Of a stretch of 64,000 bases of DNA, positions 1-8,320 are shown one piece after another. Position 1 is the first letter of the stretch; each line of letters begins with the position of its first letter. The position numbers were made by a program, and so were the translations under genes. The DNA lies in NCBI RefSeq assembly GCF_000308595.1, contig NZ_BAGA01000111.1, positions 25,696-89,695 on the forward strand, written 5' to 3'. The stretch is from Nocardia higoensis NBRC 100133 (GTDB lineage: Bacteria; Actinomycetota; Actinomycetes; Mycobacteriales; Mycobacteriaceae). The notes below the pieces were generated by a model. It did no database searches. It saw only the letters and a list, made by a program, of their open reading frames with translations, and had not been told where the DNA came from.

Positions 1-610
1 GATGAGGTTCGAGACCCGCGTGCGCCGCGCGACCGGTCACTTCGACCACGTAGTTCGCGATGCCCTTCCGCCCGACCTTCACCGCTCCCCCGTCGGCGGA
101 CGGCTCACACACCACAACGGCACCGGCATCCTGCGCCAGCTCCGCGATCAACGCACGCGAGGTAGCCGAGCCGACCTCTTCATCACTGGTCAGCAACACA
201 CTGACGCGATCCGGGTCGGGCAGCGACTCGATGGCGGTCAGTGCCTGCACGATGCCGGCCTTCATGTCGAAAATGCCTGGCCCTCTCCCGATTCGGACAC
301 TCTCATCGATCGAGAACGGCCAGTCACTGACCGTGCCGACCGGCCACACCGTATCGAAGTGCCCCAGCACCAGCACCCGTGGATCGGGCGCACGGGCGAC
401 CAGGTGCGCATTCTCCCCCACACGGGTGACCTCAGCGGGGCGATGCAGCGCCGAGGACAGCCAGGGCTCGATCAGCGACGCACACTCCTCGAGATGACGC
501 GCCGACGTCGATGGCGACTCACAATCGACGAGCTGGCGCAGCCTGCCGATCATCGTGGGCAGATGTCGTGCCGCGGCGGCGACAGTATCCAGGGGCATAC
601 GGACGATCAT
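1..610 (-). CDS. M20 family metallopeptidase, N-terminal part (gene runs off the window)
   Basis: Reading the minus strand from an ATG at 610 gives about 200 residues of an M20/glutamate-carboxypeptidase type zinc hydrolase, truncated by the window edge. The metal-site signatures are present in order: GHFDTVWP (first zinc His and Asp), IFDMKAG (bridging Asp) and TSDEEVGS (catalytic and zinc Glu). A following AAHAGLEPH segment is typical of the start of the lid domain. M20 enzymes remove C-terminal amino acids or deacylate N-acyl amino acids in the cytosol. The substrate cannot be told from this part. The in-frame ATG at 599 is an alternative start. The family call is secure; the gene may be chromosomal or cargo of the neighbouring mobile element. 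Confidence 0.85.
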   Translation of the reverse strand, partial: MIVRMPLDTVAAAARHLPTMIGRLRQLVDCESPSTSARHLEECASLIEPWLSSALHRPAEVTRVGENAHLVARAPDPRVLVLGHFDTVWPVGTVSDWPFSIDESVRIGRGPGIFDMKAGIVQALTAIESLPDPDRVSVLLTSDEEVGSATSRALIAELAQDAGAVVVCEPSADGGAVKVGRKGIANYVVEVTGRAAHAGLEPH

Positions 611-711
611 GCCCTTCGTCCGCCGACCGCATCACCGTAGTGGTCCGCCGAGGCCAACGACGTTGGTCCGCCCGAAGCCCGTTCGATCGTGGCAGCGGTC
701 GTCTTCGCCAG

Positions 712-1278
712 TTAGGGAGACACCACCCACGGGCCAGTCTCGACGAGTTGCACAAACTGCGTGACCGCACGACCCAGGTTTGCCGCACTGACACAGCACC
801 ACTCATCGAATAGGGCCGCGCTCTTCTTGTTGAACGGGTACCGCCCGGCCTCGTAGGCATGTGCGAGCAGGCTCATGAGGTCGTTTTCCCAAGCGGCGTG
901 CACGCATTGCCGATTGCTCACCTGCCGTTCTTGATCGAGGAGCGAGCCGAGTTTGTGCTCAAATTTCATCGTCGTACTCGCATCCTTCCAAGACACGATC
1001 GACTTCTTGAGAACAAGCTCGCAGGTGTGGTGAGCGGTGAACACCAGCGGTCGAGCAAACCGCCAGCCGATGCGCTCAGTGTCATCACAGGAGGTACCGC
1101 TGGTATGCGCAACGAGGACTCGCATCGTCTCCATGTACTCGTCTAGGCACTGGCCCCACCGGTCTACCTCGCTGGAGGCTGCCATCGACAGGCAGCATGA
1201 ATCGGCGGCATGCTCGTCCGATTCGTCGGTCGCGCTGAAGAAGATACGATCAAGATCGGCAAGCTCGTTCGTGTCCAC
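712..1278 (-). CDS. Hypothetical protein with HEPN-like features
   Basis: A 188-residue soluble protein starting at GTG 1278 with only a weak ribosome binding site. I do not recognise a named family. The middle (about residues 75-150) is helical. It has a FTAHHTCELVLKKSI stretch followed by FEHKLGSLL and an AGRYPFNKK motif. That layout resembles HEPN domains, where a buried helix pair is followed by a partner-binding segment and an RYP-type turn. HEPN proteins are often RNases or abortive-infection components, but the R-x4-6-H catalytic motif is not visible, so no activity is claimed. It has no operon partner: M20 peptidase lies downstream and an intergenic palindrome upstream. Confidence 0.55.
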   Translation of the reverse strand: MDTNELADLDRIFFSATDESDEHAADSCCLSMAASSEVDRWGQCLDEYMETMRVLVAHTSGTSCDDTERIGWRFARPLVFTAHHTCELVLKKSIVSWKDASTTMKFEHKLGSLLDQERQVSNRQCVHAAWENDLMSLLAHAYEAGRYPFNKKSAALFDEWCCVSAANLGRAVTQFVQLVETGPWVVSP

Positions 1279-1302
1279 AGTGGTCCGTTCTGGTCAGTTG
1301 TA

Positions 1303-1318
1303 TGCGATGACCATCGCA
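1303..1318. promoter_or_regulatory. Perfect 7-bp inverted repeat upstream of the HEPN-like gene
   Basis: TGCGATG-AC-CATCGCA is a 16-bp palindrome 25 bp upstream of the GTG start of the minus-strand gene at 712-1278. Its position fits an operator or promoter-proximal binding site. No regulator can be assigned. Confidence 0.35.
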
Positions 1319-1549
1319 GCACGTAGCAGGTCTAGTCGAATGAATTTCTGAGTTGGCCGAGCATCGCGCGTATGTGCTGACCCCGATGTGCACCTTCCGG
1401 CGACTCTACTTGCGATTAGCGACGGCCGCCGAGCTGACCGCGACCAACCGCTCACCCCGACTGATCGCCACGCTCACCGACGTGCGCATCAAGATGCACC
1501 GATGGGATAACGCTTCACCGGTACTGGAACTCGACACCGACCTGCGGCG

Positions 1550-2113
1550 CTACCGGCTCCCGGTCCCGGTCGCCAACTCCCGCACATAGACGTCGAACAC
1601 CGGCGAGGTCCAGCCCGCGTCCGGGGGACTATCCTGTGTGCCGACCAGAATCCACCCGGTGGCGCTGTAGAATCGGGCCGAATCCGACAGTGCCGGAATC
1701 ACTCCCAGGCTGGCGCGCTGCTCTCTACGCCCGCCGAGCAGGGTCTCCATCAGCCGGGCACCGACGCGTTGCCGCCGCCACCGTACGCTGACCCCGATGT
1801 CGATCACCGCGAAGGTGCGCCCCGCCCATTCGGTGGTGAATCCCTCCGGCACCGGATCACGCAGCCCCTCCCACCACCGGCCCGAGGTCAACCCGTAGCC
1901 GTAGGCGAAGCCCACCAGTTCCTCGCCGCACTCCGCCAGCGCGCACCCAAAACTCGGATCCGCCAGCATGCGCACCATCGACGCGTGATGCTCTGCGGGC
2001 GACTCGGCCACATTCGGCGGCACACTGAATACCTGCTGGTACAAGGCGCTGATGGCGTCCAACCGTTTCGCGGCCTCAGCCGCGGTCACCGCCTGCACCG
2101 AAACCTCGCTCAC
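1550..2113 (-). CDS. GNAT family N-acetyltransferase
   Basis: A 187-residue single-domain acetyltransferase, read from the GTG at 2113 because the longer frame to 2275 has an Arg-rich leader unlike the family. GNAT landmarks are visible. An ELVGFAYGY strand is followed by a beta-4 strand AVIDIGVSVR, then the acetyl-CoA pyrophosphate loop R-W-R-R-Q-R-V-G-A (Q/R-x-x-G-x-G/A type) at about residues 120-130, and SDSARFYSATGWI, the usual C-terminal FY-x-x-x-GF element. Such enzymes transfer acetyl from acetyl-CoA to an amine on small molecules or proteins. The acceptor is unknown. No operon partner is seen. Confidence 0.8.
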   Translation of the reverse strand: MSEVSVQAVTAAEAAKRLDAISALYQQVFSVPPNVAESPAEHHASMVRMLADPSFGCALAECGEELVGFAYGYGLTSGRWWEGLRDPVPEGFTTEWAGRTFAVIDIGVSVRWRRQRVGARLMETLLGGRREQRASLGVIPALSDSARFYSATGWILVGTQDSPPDAGWTSPVFDVYVRELATGTGSR

Positions 2114-2174
2114 ACCGGCGAGGATAGGGCCTGTGGCGATCTGACCGCCCTCACGATGCGGGCCTTTTCCCGAG

Positions 2175-2528
2175 ATGTGTAGGACTCGCGCGAACGCGAG
2201 CCGGCAATGTGCTCGCCGCCGTCGTTTGATCGGCCACGACACCGGCCGCGACCCGGTCCGCTTCGCCGTGCTCAACTATCCGGAACAGCTGTGGGCAGGC
2301 GATCGCCGGATGCCCCGGTCGGTGCTGATCGAACCATACGCCGATCAGGTTGGTGGCCACTACCGGCACCACCTCAAGCCGGACGACTCGTCGCTGATCG
2401 CCGCGGTCGCCCGTGGACCGGCGCCGGAGGCCGCCGGGCCCCAGCACTGTCTTTTCTGGGTCGCAGCCCCTGTCTACGTCGAGGGTGGCCGCAGACCGGC
2501 GCAACCGGCGAAGGGCGAGCCAGAGTGA
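2175..2528 (+). CDS. Hypothetical protein
   Basis: A plus-strand frame of up to 117 residues with strong GC-rich third positions from about 2230 on and a balanced, protein-like composition (for example AVLNYPEQLW and RSVLIEPYA), so I think it is coded. The start is uncertain: ATG 2175, or TTG 2226 if the Arg-rich beginning is not translated. No motif, signal peptide or membrane segment is visible and I do not recognise the family. The opposite strand is also open here but reads as a low-complexity shadow. Confidence 0.45.
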   Translation: MCRTRANASRQCARRRRLIGHDTGRDPVRFAVLNYPEQLWAGDRRMPRSVLIEPYADQVGGHYRHHLKPDDSSLIAAVARGPAPEAAGPQHCLFWVAAPVYVEGGRRPAQPAKGEPE

Positions 2529-2609
2529 CGGCACCCTGTAGATCGGTCTATCAGGTGATCGCCTGAAGGTGATCCGGCGAGAAGAGGGAATGCCTTCTCA
2601 TGTGCCACA

Positions 2610-3485
2610 TCAGAGAGTGGCAGTTGGGACGGGCTGCCAGTGGTGGGTGCCGCCGATGGTGGCGACGCAGCCGAATTGGGCGTCGGCGAAGTGCATACCA
2701 AAACCGAGCGCGTCGGGGCAGGTGAGTTGCTCGATGAGCCAGCTGGCACTGGCGCGGGACCGGGCGGGGTCATCGTCGGCAGAGCTGGTCAGGTCGGGGT
2801 GGGTGATCTGGACCGGGGTGGTGATGGCGTCGCCGAAGATCAGCAGCTGCTGACCGCCGCTGGTAAGTCGGTAGCTGGTGTGGCCGAGGCTGTGGCCGGG
2901 GGTCGGGACGGCGTGCACGCCAGGGAAGATCTCTGGTTCGCCAATCGTGCGGATCTGGGCGGCGATCGTGTCGAGAACTTCCGGTGGTGTCCCGTCGGCG
3001 ATCGCGAGGTGGGGGTTCTGCCATTCGGTGTGGGAGACCAGGATCGGGATGCCGCCGAAGATGCTGATGCTGGTACCGGGGTGGAACTGCCACAGCCATC
3101 CGAGGTGGTCCATGTGCAGGTGGGTGAGCGCGACGAGATCGAGGTCAGCGACGCTGCGACCAGCGGCGGCCAGGCTGGCCAGGAGCTTCCCACCTCGGAG
3201 AAGTCCGACCGGGGTGGGAACGGCCAGGGGGCCGAAGCCGGCGTCGATCAGCATGGCGCGGTCGCCGTATTCGATCAGCAGGGCGCCGACACTGGCGGCG
3301 AGGTAGCCGTCGCTGTCGATGTGGTCGGCGAATCGTTGCCAGATCTTTTCGTCGGCGTCGGGAAGCCAGCGGTAGGGGTCGATGCGGGCGACGCCGTCAG
3401 GCAGGTAGGTGACGCGGTGGTCGCCGATGTCGAGGCTGCGCAGGTCGATAGCTTCTCGGTTGAGGCGGTCTCGGGTGATGGTCAT
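2610..3485 (-). CDS. MBL-fold metallohydrolase
   Basis: A 291-residue metallo-beta-lactamase-fold protein. The ATG at 3485 follows a clear AGGAG site; the longer frame upstream is low-complexity. The diagnostic zinc motif THLHMDH (HxHxDH) is at about residue 110. Further metal ligands are in PTPGHSLGHTS and IFGDAI, and a late GMHFADAQ supplies the last His. The set resembles lactonase or esterase-type MBL enzymes such as AHL lactonases, which open cyclic esters in the cytosol. The substrate is not determined. It lies 170 bp downstream of the last gene of the conjugation operon on the same strand and may be element cargo. The two zinc sites appear intact. Confidence 0.85.
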   Translation of the reverse strand: MTITRDRLNREAIDLRSLDIGDHRVTYLPDGVARIDPYRWLPDADEKIWQRFADHIDSDGYLAASVGALLIEYGDRAMLIDAGFGPLAVPTPVGLLRGGKLLASLAAAGRSVADLDLVALTHLHMDHLGWLWQFHPGTSISIFGGIPILVSHTEWQNPHLAIADGTPPEVLDTIAAQIRTIGEPEIFPGVHAVPTPGHSLGHTSYRLTSGGQQLLIFGDAITTPVQITHPDLTSSADDDPARSRASASWLIEQLTCPDALGFGMHFADAQFGCVATIGGTHHWQPVPTATL

Positions 3486-3654
3486 AGCGGGTTCTCCTGG
3501 TGAGGGTTGTGTCCGAAGTCTTCTGGCTTGGGACACTGCGGGGAGCCGACCTCGGCGGTGGGCGTCGGGTCGGGTGGAGTCGCGTCGTCCGGGTGGCCGT
3601 GTCACATCTGCCATGGCGCACTCCTGCGGATATGGCAGGGCGTCGGATGTGTGT

Positions 3655-4566
3655 TCACGGGTCCGGTCCGGCATCGATAGCAGCGTTCGGGCCAGGCACT
3701 TCCTCGAGTCCGTCACTGTGGCGATAGCCGGGCTCGTTTCCGAGGATGGGTCCGGGGATCGCGGCGGTGACAGCGCATTCGATGCCGTGGTTGTGTTCCG
3801 GCGGTCCGCCGCCAGCCAGGTGGGTGCGGGCGTGGTCGAGCCAGTGCTGTGGGTCGTGTAGTGACAGGTTCGCTCCCCAGCTGGAGGCTGGTGTTGCGGT
3901 GATGGATCGGCGGTAGGTGTCTGCGAGGCCGCCGCCGGTGTAGGCGTGCCAGAGGGTGTGGATGTCGTCGAGACTCATGTCCCGGTAGGCACTGATCCGC
4001 TGGGTGAGGTCGGCTGCGGCGGTGGTGGTGATGCGGGCGCATTGGGTATGGCTGAGCTCGATGAGCTCAGCGGTGATGACGCTGCGTTGCCAGATGGCGC
4101 TCATGTTGCGATGGAACTGGGTCGTCGCGGCGGCGGTGGTGTCGTTGGTGGTGGTGCGGTGGTGATGGAGCAGGTGGTCTCGAACGGTGCTGACTGCGGC
4201 CATGTCGACGAGTAGGTGGGTGTCGGTCGCGACTCGGTTGCGGCTGCGACGCTGAGGATCTGTGCGGGCCGGGGGCAGGATCTGGTTGGGATTCCAGGGG
4301 TGCTGGGAGGTTCCGAGTCGTCGTGCGACAGCGATCCACGCTGCGGGTACGCCTCGGCTGCGCAGATCGATTTCCAGCAGTGCGCGGTCGCGGTCGGTGG
4401 TGTCGGCCCGGTGAAGCAGATTCAGCCGGTCGGCGGCCGTGTTGGTGGTGTTGAGAGCGCGGTGCAGTCGGGTGCTTTCGGTGGTGAGCTGGTGGATCCG
4501 GCGCAGTCCTTCGGCGTGGTCGGCGGGTATGTCGCGGACGCGTGGCGGTGGCGGGACCGGACTCAC
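3655..4566 (-). CDS. Conserved ICE protein, paralogue family member 1 of 5
   Basis: A 303-residue, mostly helical soluble protein. Its GTG start at 4566 overlaps the stop of the gene before it (GTGA), so it is probably translationally coupled. It shares a layout with the genes at 4563, 9546, 10527 and 11459. That layout is an N-terminal helix pair, a GVPAAWI..AR..G....WNP element (about residues 72-95), a middle helix with VDMAAV, a MSAIWQR helix, and a late LDDIHTLWHAY segment. I do not recognise the family and no catalytic motif is visible. Five divergent copies inside a transfer operon suggest a structural, adaptor or regulatory role in conjugation; this is inference. It is the last gene of the operon. 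Confidence 0.7.
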   Translation of the reverse strand: MSPVPPPPRVRDIPADHAEGLRRIHQLTTESTRLHRALNTTNTAADRLNLLHRADTTDRDRALLEIDLRSRGVPAAWIAVARRLGTSQHPWNPNQILPPARTDPQRRSRNRVATDTHLLVDMAAVSTVRDHLLHHHRTTTNDTTAAATTQFHRNMSAIWQRSVITAELIELSHTQCARITTTAAADLTQRISAYRDMSLDDIHTLWHAYTGGGLADTYRRSITATPASSWGANLSLHDPQHWLDHARTHLAGGGPPEHNHGIECAVTAAIPGPILGNEPGYRHSDGLEEVPGPNAAIDAGPDP

Positions 4567-5477
4567 CAGTCGGCTCCGTCGATGCTCGAGAATATCGGCG
4601 CGACTTCGCTGTTAGCGGGGCTGGTCGTCCATGGCTGGTCGGCGCCTGGCGAGGCGCTGAAGACCGTCTCGGCGGCCGGGGCGGAGGGTGATGTGGTCGC
4701 GGCGTCGACCGCTGAGCTGATGGACGAACCGACGGAGACGAACTGCGCCTGAATGTTGCCCAGCTCTGCCGTGATGGCGGCGCGCAATTCCCCGGTCGGC
4801 GGGAGTAGCGCAGCGTCATCGACGGGGATGGCGGCGACAGTGGCCAGGGCGGTGGCTTGTCCGGTGTAGGCGCGGGTGTCGGTTTTGGTGGCGGCGTGCC
4901 AGCGGTGGATGATCTGTTCGGCGGGGATATCGTCGAGCGTGGCGGCGGCGTAACGCGCCCAGTCCGAGAGATCGCCCCACAACTCCACGGCCAGGTCGGT
5001 GGTGAGGCCGAGGAGGTTGGCGACTCCGGCGGTACGCATCCGTACCCCCTCGAGCTTGGTGCGTAGGCCCGTTGGAGCGGCCTCGCCGGTCGCGTGTGTG
5101 AGTTGGTGGTAGGCGGCGTCGAGCGCTTCCCATTCCTGGATGCGGGCGACATCGGCGGTGAGGTTCGTCAGTATCCGGTCCCAATCGGTGGGGCCGGGGT
5201 CTGGCAGGGGCGAGTTCGGGTTCCATGCGGTGCCGCGGTCGCCGCGGGATTGGACGTGGTCGATCCATGACTGGGGGATCCCGCCGGCGGTCGCAGCGTC
5301 GGTCAGGTCCGCGCGGGTGAGGGCGTGGTGATGGTAGGAGACCAGCCAGGCATGCTCGGCGGGACCGTCGAATGTTGCTGCTCGGGTGAGCAACTCGGCG
5401 ATGGCCATGCTGTGGTTGTGCAGGGCCTCGAGCACGCGGGTCTGGGTATCGGTCGGTGCGATTCTGGGGCCGGTCAC
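4563..5477 (-). CDS. Conserved ICE protein, paralogue family member 2 of 5
   Basis: A 304-residue protein starting at GTG 5477, chosen because it overlaps the DUF4913 gene stop as GTGA; the longer upstream frame is the shadow of that gene. It carries the family layout: GIPQSWIDHVQSRGDRGTAW followed by NP (about residues 67-88), a middle helix around ARIQEWEALDAAY, then LGLTTDLAVELWG and IIHRWHAA. The C-terminal 70 residues are Ala/Ser/Thr rich and probably disordered. No signal peptide or membrane segment is present. The function is unknown; membership of the five-gene family is judged by eye from shared motifs in the same order. Confidence 0.7.
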   Translation of the reverse strand: MTGPRIAPTDTQTRVLEALHNHSMAIAELLTRAATFDGPAEHAWLVSYHHHALTRADLTDAATAGGIPQSWIDHVQSRGDRGTAWNPNSPLPDPGPTDWDRILTNLTADVARIQEWEALDAAYHQLTHATGEAAPTGLRTKLEGVRMRTAGVANLLGLTTDLAVELWGDLSDWARYAAATLDDIPAEQIIHRWHAATKTDTRAYTGQATALATVAAIPVDDAALLPPTGELRAAITAELGNIQAQFVSVGSSISSAVDAATTSPSAPAAETVFSASPGADQPWTTSPANSEVAPIFSSIDGADW

Positions 5478-6397
5478 GGTGTTGCCCCGCGATCGGTGTC
5501 GGCGAATGCACGAAAGTCGGGGCCGAAACCGGCGCGTTCGATCGGGGTCCGGGCGCCGGGCGGGCCGAACCAGTGGTGGGGAACGCGGGCGGTCGGCAGG
5601 CCGGGAAGGTGCAGGTGGTCGGCGGGTGTGCAGCGATGTAGTGGCCCGTGGGCGGCGTCGAGGATCACGCGCATGGTGGGGTCGATCTGGCGCACGAAGA
5701 GGTTCGACATCGCGGTGTGATCCTTGGAGATCACCGCGGCCTCGAAAGCGGCGTGGAGCAGGGCGAAGCGGACGGCCACGCCGTGGTGGTCGAACCAGCG
5801 TGAGCACCAGGTGTAGGTGCCTTCCCGCTGCTGGGCGGCAATTCTGACCGCGGTCACCGGGAGCAGCCATTGCTGCACCCACGACGCGTAGTGGCTGAAT
5901 CGCGGCGGGGGCGGCTTCTTCGTGTTGTCACCGTCATCGGCGACGCTGTCGGAGCTGCTGGCGTTTCCGGCCGGTGCGGCCTTCTCACCGGTGGTGCGGG
6001 GTCGGGTGAACCATTCGTCGGGGACCGGTTCGAACGGCAGCGATGGGGTGGGTATGTGCTCGGTCGGGGTGCAGCGGTGCAGAGGTCCTTTCGCCGCGTC
6101 GAGGATGGTGCGCAGGTGGGCATCGACGTGGCCGGTGACGTAGCTGCTGGCGGCGCTGCCTCGGGATGCCTCGAAAGCGGAATGCAGGTGGGCGATGCGC
6201 ACCGAGACGGGGCGGTGTACCCACCAGTGCGCGCACCAGGTGTAGGTGCCGTCGCGTTGGCCGTGGGACAGGCGGACGCTGATCAGCGGCAGCAGCCATT
6301 TCTCGGCGAAGGCCGTGAAGTGCGGGTAGGCGGGTTTGCGCGGCTTCTTCTTTCCTGTGTTGCTGGTGTTGGCGGTCGGTGGGGTCGCGCTGGTCAC
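5474..6397 (-). CDS. Tandem DUF4913 protein
   Basis: A 307-residue protein with two copies of the same domain. Copy 1 (about residues 24-130) has YTWCAHWWVHRPVSVRIAHLH and then AKGPLHRCTP. Copy 2 (about 166-275) has YTWCSRWFDHHGVAVRFALLH and then AHGPLHRCTP. The W-C-x-x-W-[WF]-x-H core, the following helix and the D-A-x-x-G-P-L-x-x-C end match DUF4913, a domain of unknown function common in actinobacterial plasmids and phages. An acidic Ser-rich linker separates the copies. The GTG start overlaps the coupling-protein stop (GTGA). Two copies in one chain imply an internal duplication, perhaps giving a pseudo-dimer. Confidence 0.8.
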   Translation of the reverse strand: MTSATPPTANTSNTGKKKPRKPAYPHFTAFAEKWLLPLISVRLSHGQRDGTYTWCAHWWVHRPVSVRIAHLHSAFEASRGSAASSYVTGHVDAHLRTILDAAKGPLHRCTPTEHIPTPSLPFEPVPDEWFTRPRTTGEKAAPAGNASSSDSVADDGDNTKKPPPPRFSHYASWVQQWLLPVTAVRIAAQQREGTYTWCSRWFDHHGVAVRFALLHAAFEAAVISKDHTAMSNLFVRQIDPTMRVILDAAHGPLHRCTPADHLHLPGLPTARVPHHWFGPPGARTPIERAGFGPDFRAFADTDRGATP

Positions 6398-8271
6398 TGT
6401 GTGCGCTCCTCGGTCGTTGGGTCGCCGTCATCGGGAGCCACGGCGACCACGGTCGGTGCGTTCGGGTTGGTGAATCGTCGAAGGGATTCGCGGATGAGCG
6501 GTGCGTACTCGGTGTCCTGCCACCAGGTTTTCGCGACGACGACGGGGCCGTGTCCGGGCAGGCGTACCAGTGCGCGGTCTTTGGGTAGTGCGGCGAGTTG
6601 GGCGATGTCGAGGATGGGTTCGGCTCGCCAGGAAAGGGTTCGGTTGGTGCCGCCCGCGCCGCGGCTGCGGGAGCGGTCGGCGACATCGTGCTGGCCGGTC
6701 ATCTGGGACCAGTGCTGGAGGTAGTCCACTGCGGCGATGCCGCCGCCGTAGACTTCGATCGACTGGGCGCGCATGGTTTTCAAACCGTTTGTGCCCCAGA
6801 GGTCTTCGCCCTGTTCGAGGACTTGCAGGATCGTGATGAGGATGATGCCGCAGCCGCCGGCGTAGGTGTAGTAGCTGGGGAGCTCGGCGATGCGGGCGCA
6901 GTTGGCGGCCTCGTCGAGCACTGCCAGCAGGGGTATCGCGAGTCGGCCGTCGGGTCGCGCGCGGGCTGTGGTCAGGGCTGCTTCGATGATCTGGCCGACC
7001 AGCGCCGAGGTCAGTGGCGTCGCGCCGTCGGGGCCGGCCATGCTCAGCGCGTAGACGGTATCGGTGGAGGTGACGAATTCCAGCGGTCTGAATTCGGGCA
7101 GGTCGTGGGTGGGTGGGAGTTCGGTTTCCTCGATCACGACGGTCGTGTCGCCGGTGCGTTTATCGGTCTGTTCACGCACCCGCAAGCGGGTGCGGGCCGG
7201 TGGTGTGACCATGCGCGCGTAGTCGGCGTCGGCGAGCACGTTGAGATATCTGCGGGCCATGTCGTACAAGCCGTCGCGCTGGCGGGCGTAGAGGGCCTGG
7301 GATTCGCGGATCCGGTCAGCGGGGCGGTGCTGGCCGTGGTTGTCCAGGATCAGCGCGGGTGTCTGGTCCTGGTCACGGCCGAGCCATTCGGCCACATGCA
7401 GCAGGTCGCCGCCGGAGCGGGCAGCGGCCAGGATGTAGAGCGCTAAGAGTTCTTGGGCTCCGCCGTCGAAGTAGGAGTCGACTTTCGCGTTCGCTGCTTG
7501 CGCTGCCGATCCTGAGGCGGCAGAGACGAAGAAGCCGGCCAGTTTGCGGGCAGCGGGCAGGTTGGTGACCTGGGTCAGCAGGTTCACCCAGAAGCCGCAG
7601 GTCGGTGTTCCGGTGACTCCTTGCAGGTCCGACAGCCAGATCCGGCCGTGTCGTTCACGCCCGGTGAGGGTGTGTCGGTAGAGATCGGGCTTGTTGGAGG
7701 TGGCCAGGCACGGTCCCCACGCGGCGAGCACCGCCGGGATCGCCCAGGCCATGGTTTTTCCGGTGCGGGTGCCCGCGGCGATCGTCACTCCGAGTTCGGC
7801 GGGGACGAATAGTTCGACACTGCCGATGACGGTCGACCCCAGCGGTGGTCCTTTCATCGCCTGGACGTCTGCGGGTGCATCCGCGAGCAGTCGCCGGTTG
7901 GCTGCCGTGTTGTCGACGGCGCGGGCAAGCCGGATCTGGTTGGGGCGTTGCATGGTTCGTGCGGCGGCATCGATTTCGCTCGGTGGGCGCAGCAGGCGTC
8001 GGCCGGCGATGAGTATCGCGGCCTCGGCGGTGTAGAACAGCACTGCGGCCGTGGTGGCCTGCCACGGCCACACCAGGGTGCCGAGCGTGACACCGATCAG
8101 CGCCGAGGCTGGATGTCCGGCGATCGGCAGTCCGGCCCACCAGCTGCCCATCGCGAGCGCTGCCCATGCGGTGCCCGCGACCGCGAGCACAGCGCCGAAC
8201 AGCAGCAGTAGCGTGGTTTCCTCACCGAGCCCGCCTTTGATGCGTCGGCGTGTCTCGCGGTTCGAGATCAT
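6394..8271 (-). CDS. Type IV coupling protein, VirD4/TraG-like ATPase
   Basis: A 625-residue membrane-anchored ATPase. The ATG at 8271 follows an AGGAGG site seven bases upstream. Two N-terminal membrane stretches (about residues 19-41 and 56-90) are followed by a cytosolic domain. The Walker A loop is AAGTRTGKT (166-173) and the Walker B strand is LLAVLDEAAN, with a YYTYAGGCGI segment after it, as in VirD4/TraG proteins. Coupling proteins dock the DNA-relaxase complex onto the type IV channel and power DNA export. It is the only clear coupling ATPase in the operon. FtsK/TraB-type double-stranded transfer is not indicated, since the order and membrane topology fit VirD4. Confidence 0.88.
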   Translation of the reverse strand: MISNRETRRRIKGGLGEETTLLLLFGAVLAVAGTAWAALAMGSWWAGLPIAGHPASALIGVTLGTLVWPWQATTAAVLFYTAEAAILIAGRRLLRPPSEIDAAARTMQRPNQIRLARAVDNTAANRRLLADAPADVQAMKGPPLGSTVIGSVELFVPAELGVTIAAGTRTGKTMAWAIPAVLAAWGPCLATSNKPDLYRHTLTGRERHGRIWLSDLQGVTGTPTCGFWVNLLTQVTNLPAARKLAGFFVSAASGSAAQAANAKVDSYFDGGAQELLALYILAAARSGGDLLHVAEWLGRDQDQTPALILDNHGQHRPADRIRESQALYARQRDGLYDMARRYLNVLADADYARMVTPPARTRLRVREQTDKRTGDTTVVIEETELPPTHDLPEFRPLEFVTSTDTVYALSMAGPDGATPLTSALVGQIIEAALTTARARPDGRLAIPLLAVLDEAANCARIAELPSYYTYAGGCGIILITILQVLEQGEDLWGTNGLKTMRAQSIEVYGGGIAAVDYLQHWSQMTGQHDVADRSRSRGAGGTNRTLSWRAEPILDIAQLAALPKDRALVRLPGHGPVVVAKTWWQDTEYAPLIRESLRRFTNPNAPTVVAVAPDDGDPTTEERTQ

Positions 8272-8320
8272 CAGCAACCTCCTCGACTGATGATGGAATG
8301 CGGTTCTCGGGCAATGGTTT

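Noticed and set aside
1353..1589. Plus-strand 78-residue frame from TTG
   Set aside because: No ribosome site, no family-like sequence, and its 3-prime end overlaps the secure GNAT gene on the other strand.
1..3650. Left attachment site (copy of the tRNA-Ala 3-prime end)
   Set aside because: No match to the last bases of the tRNA was seen by eye, so no element boundary is drawn here.
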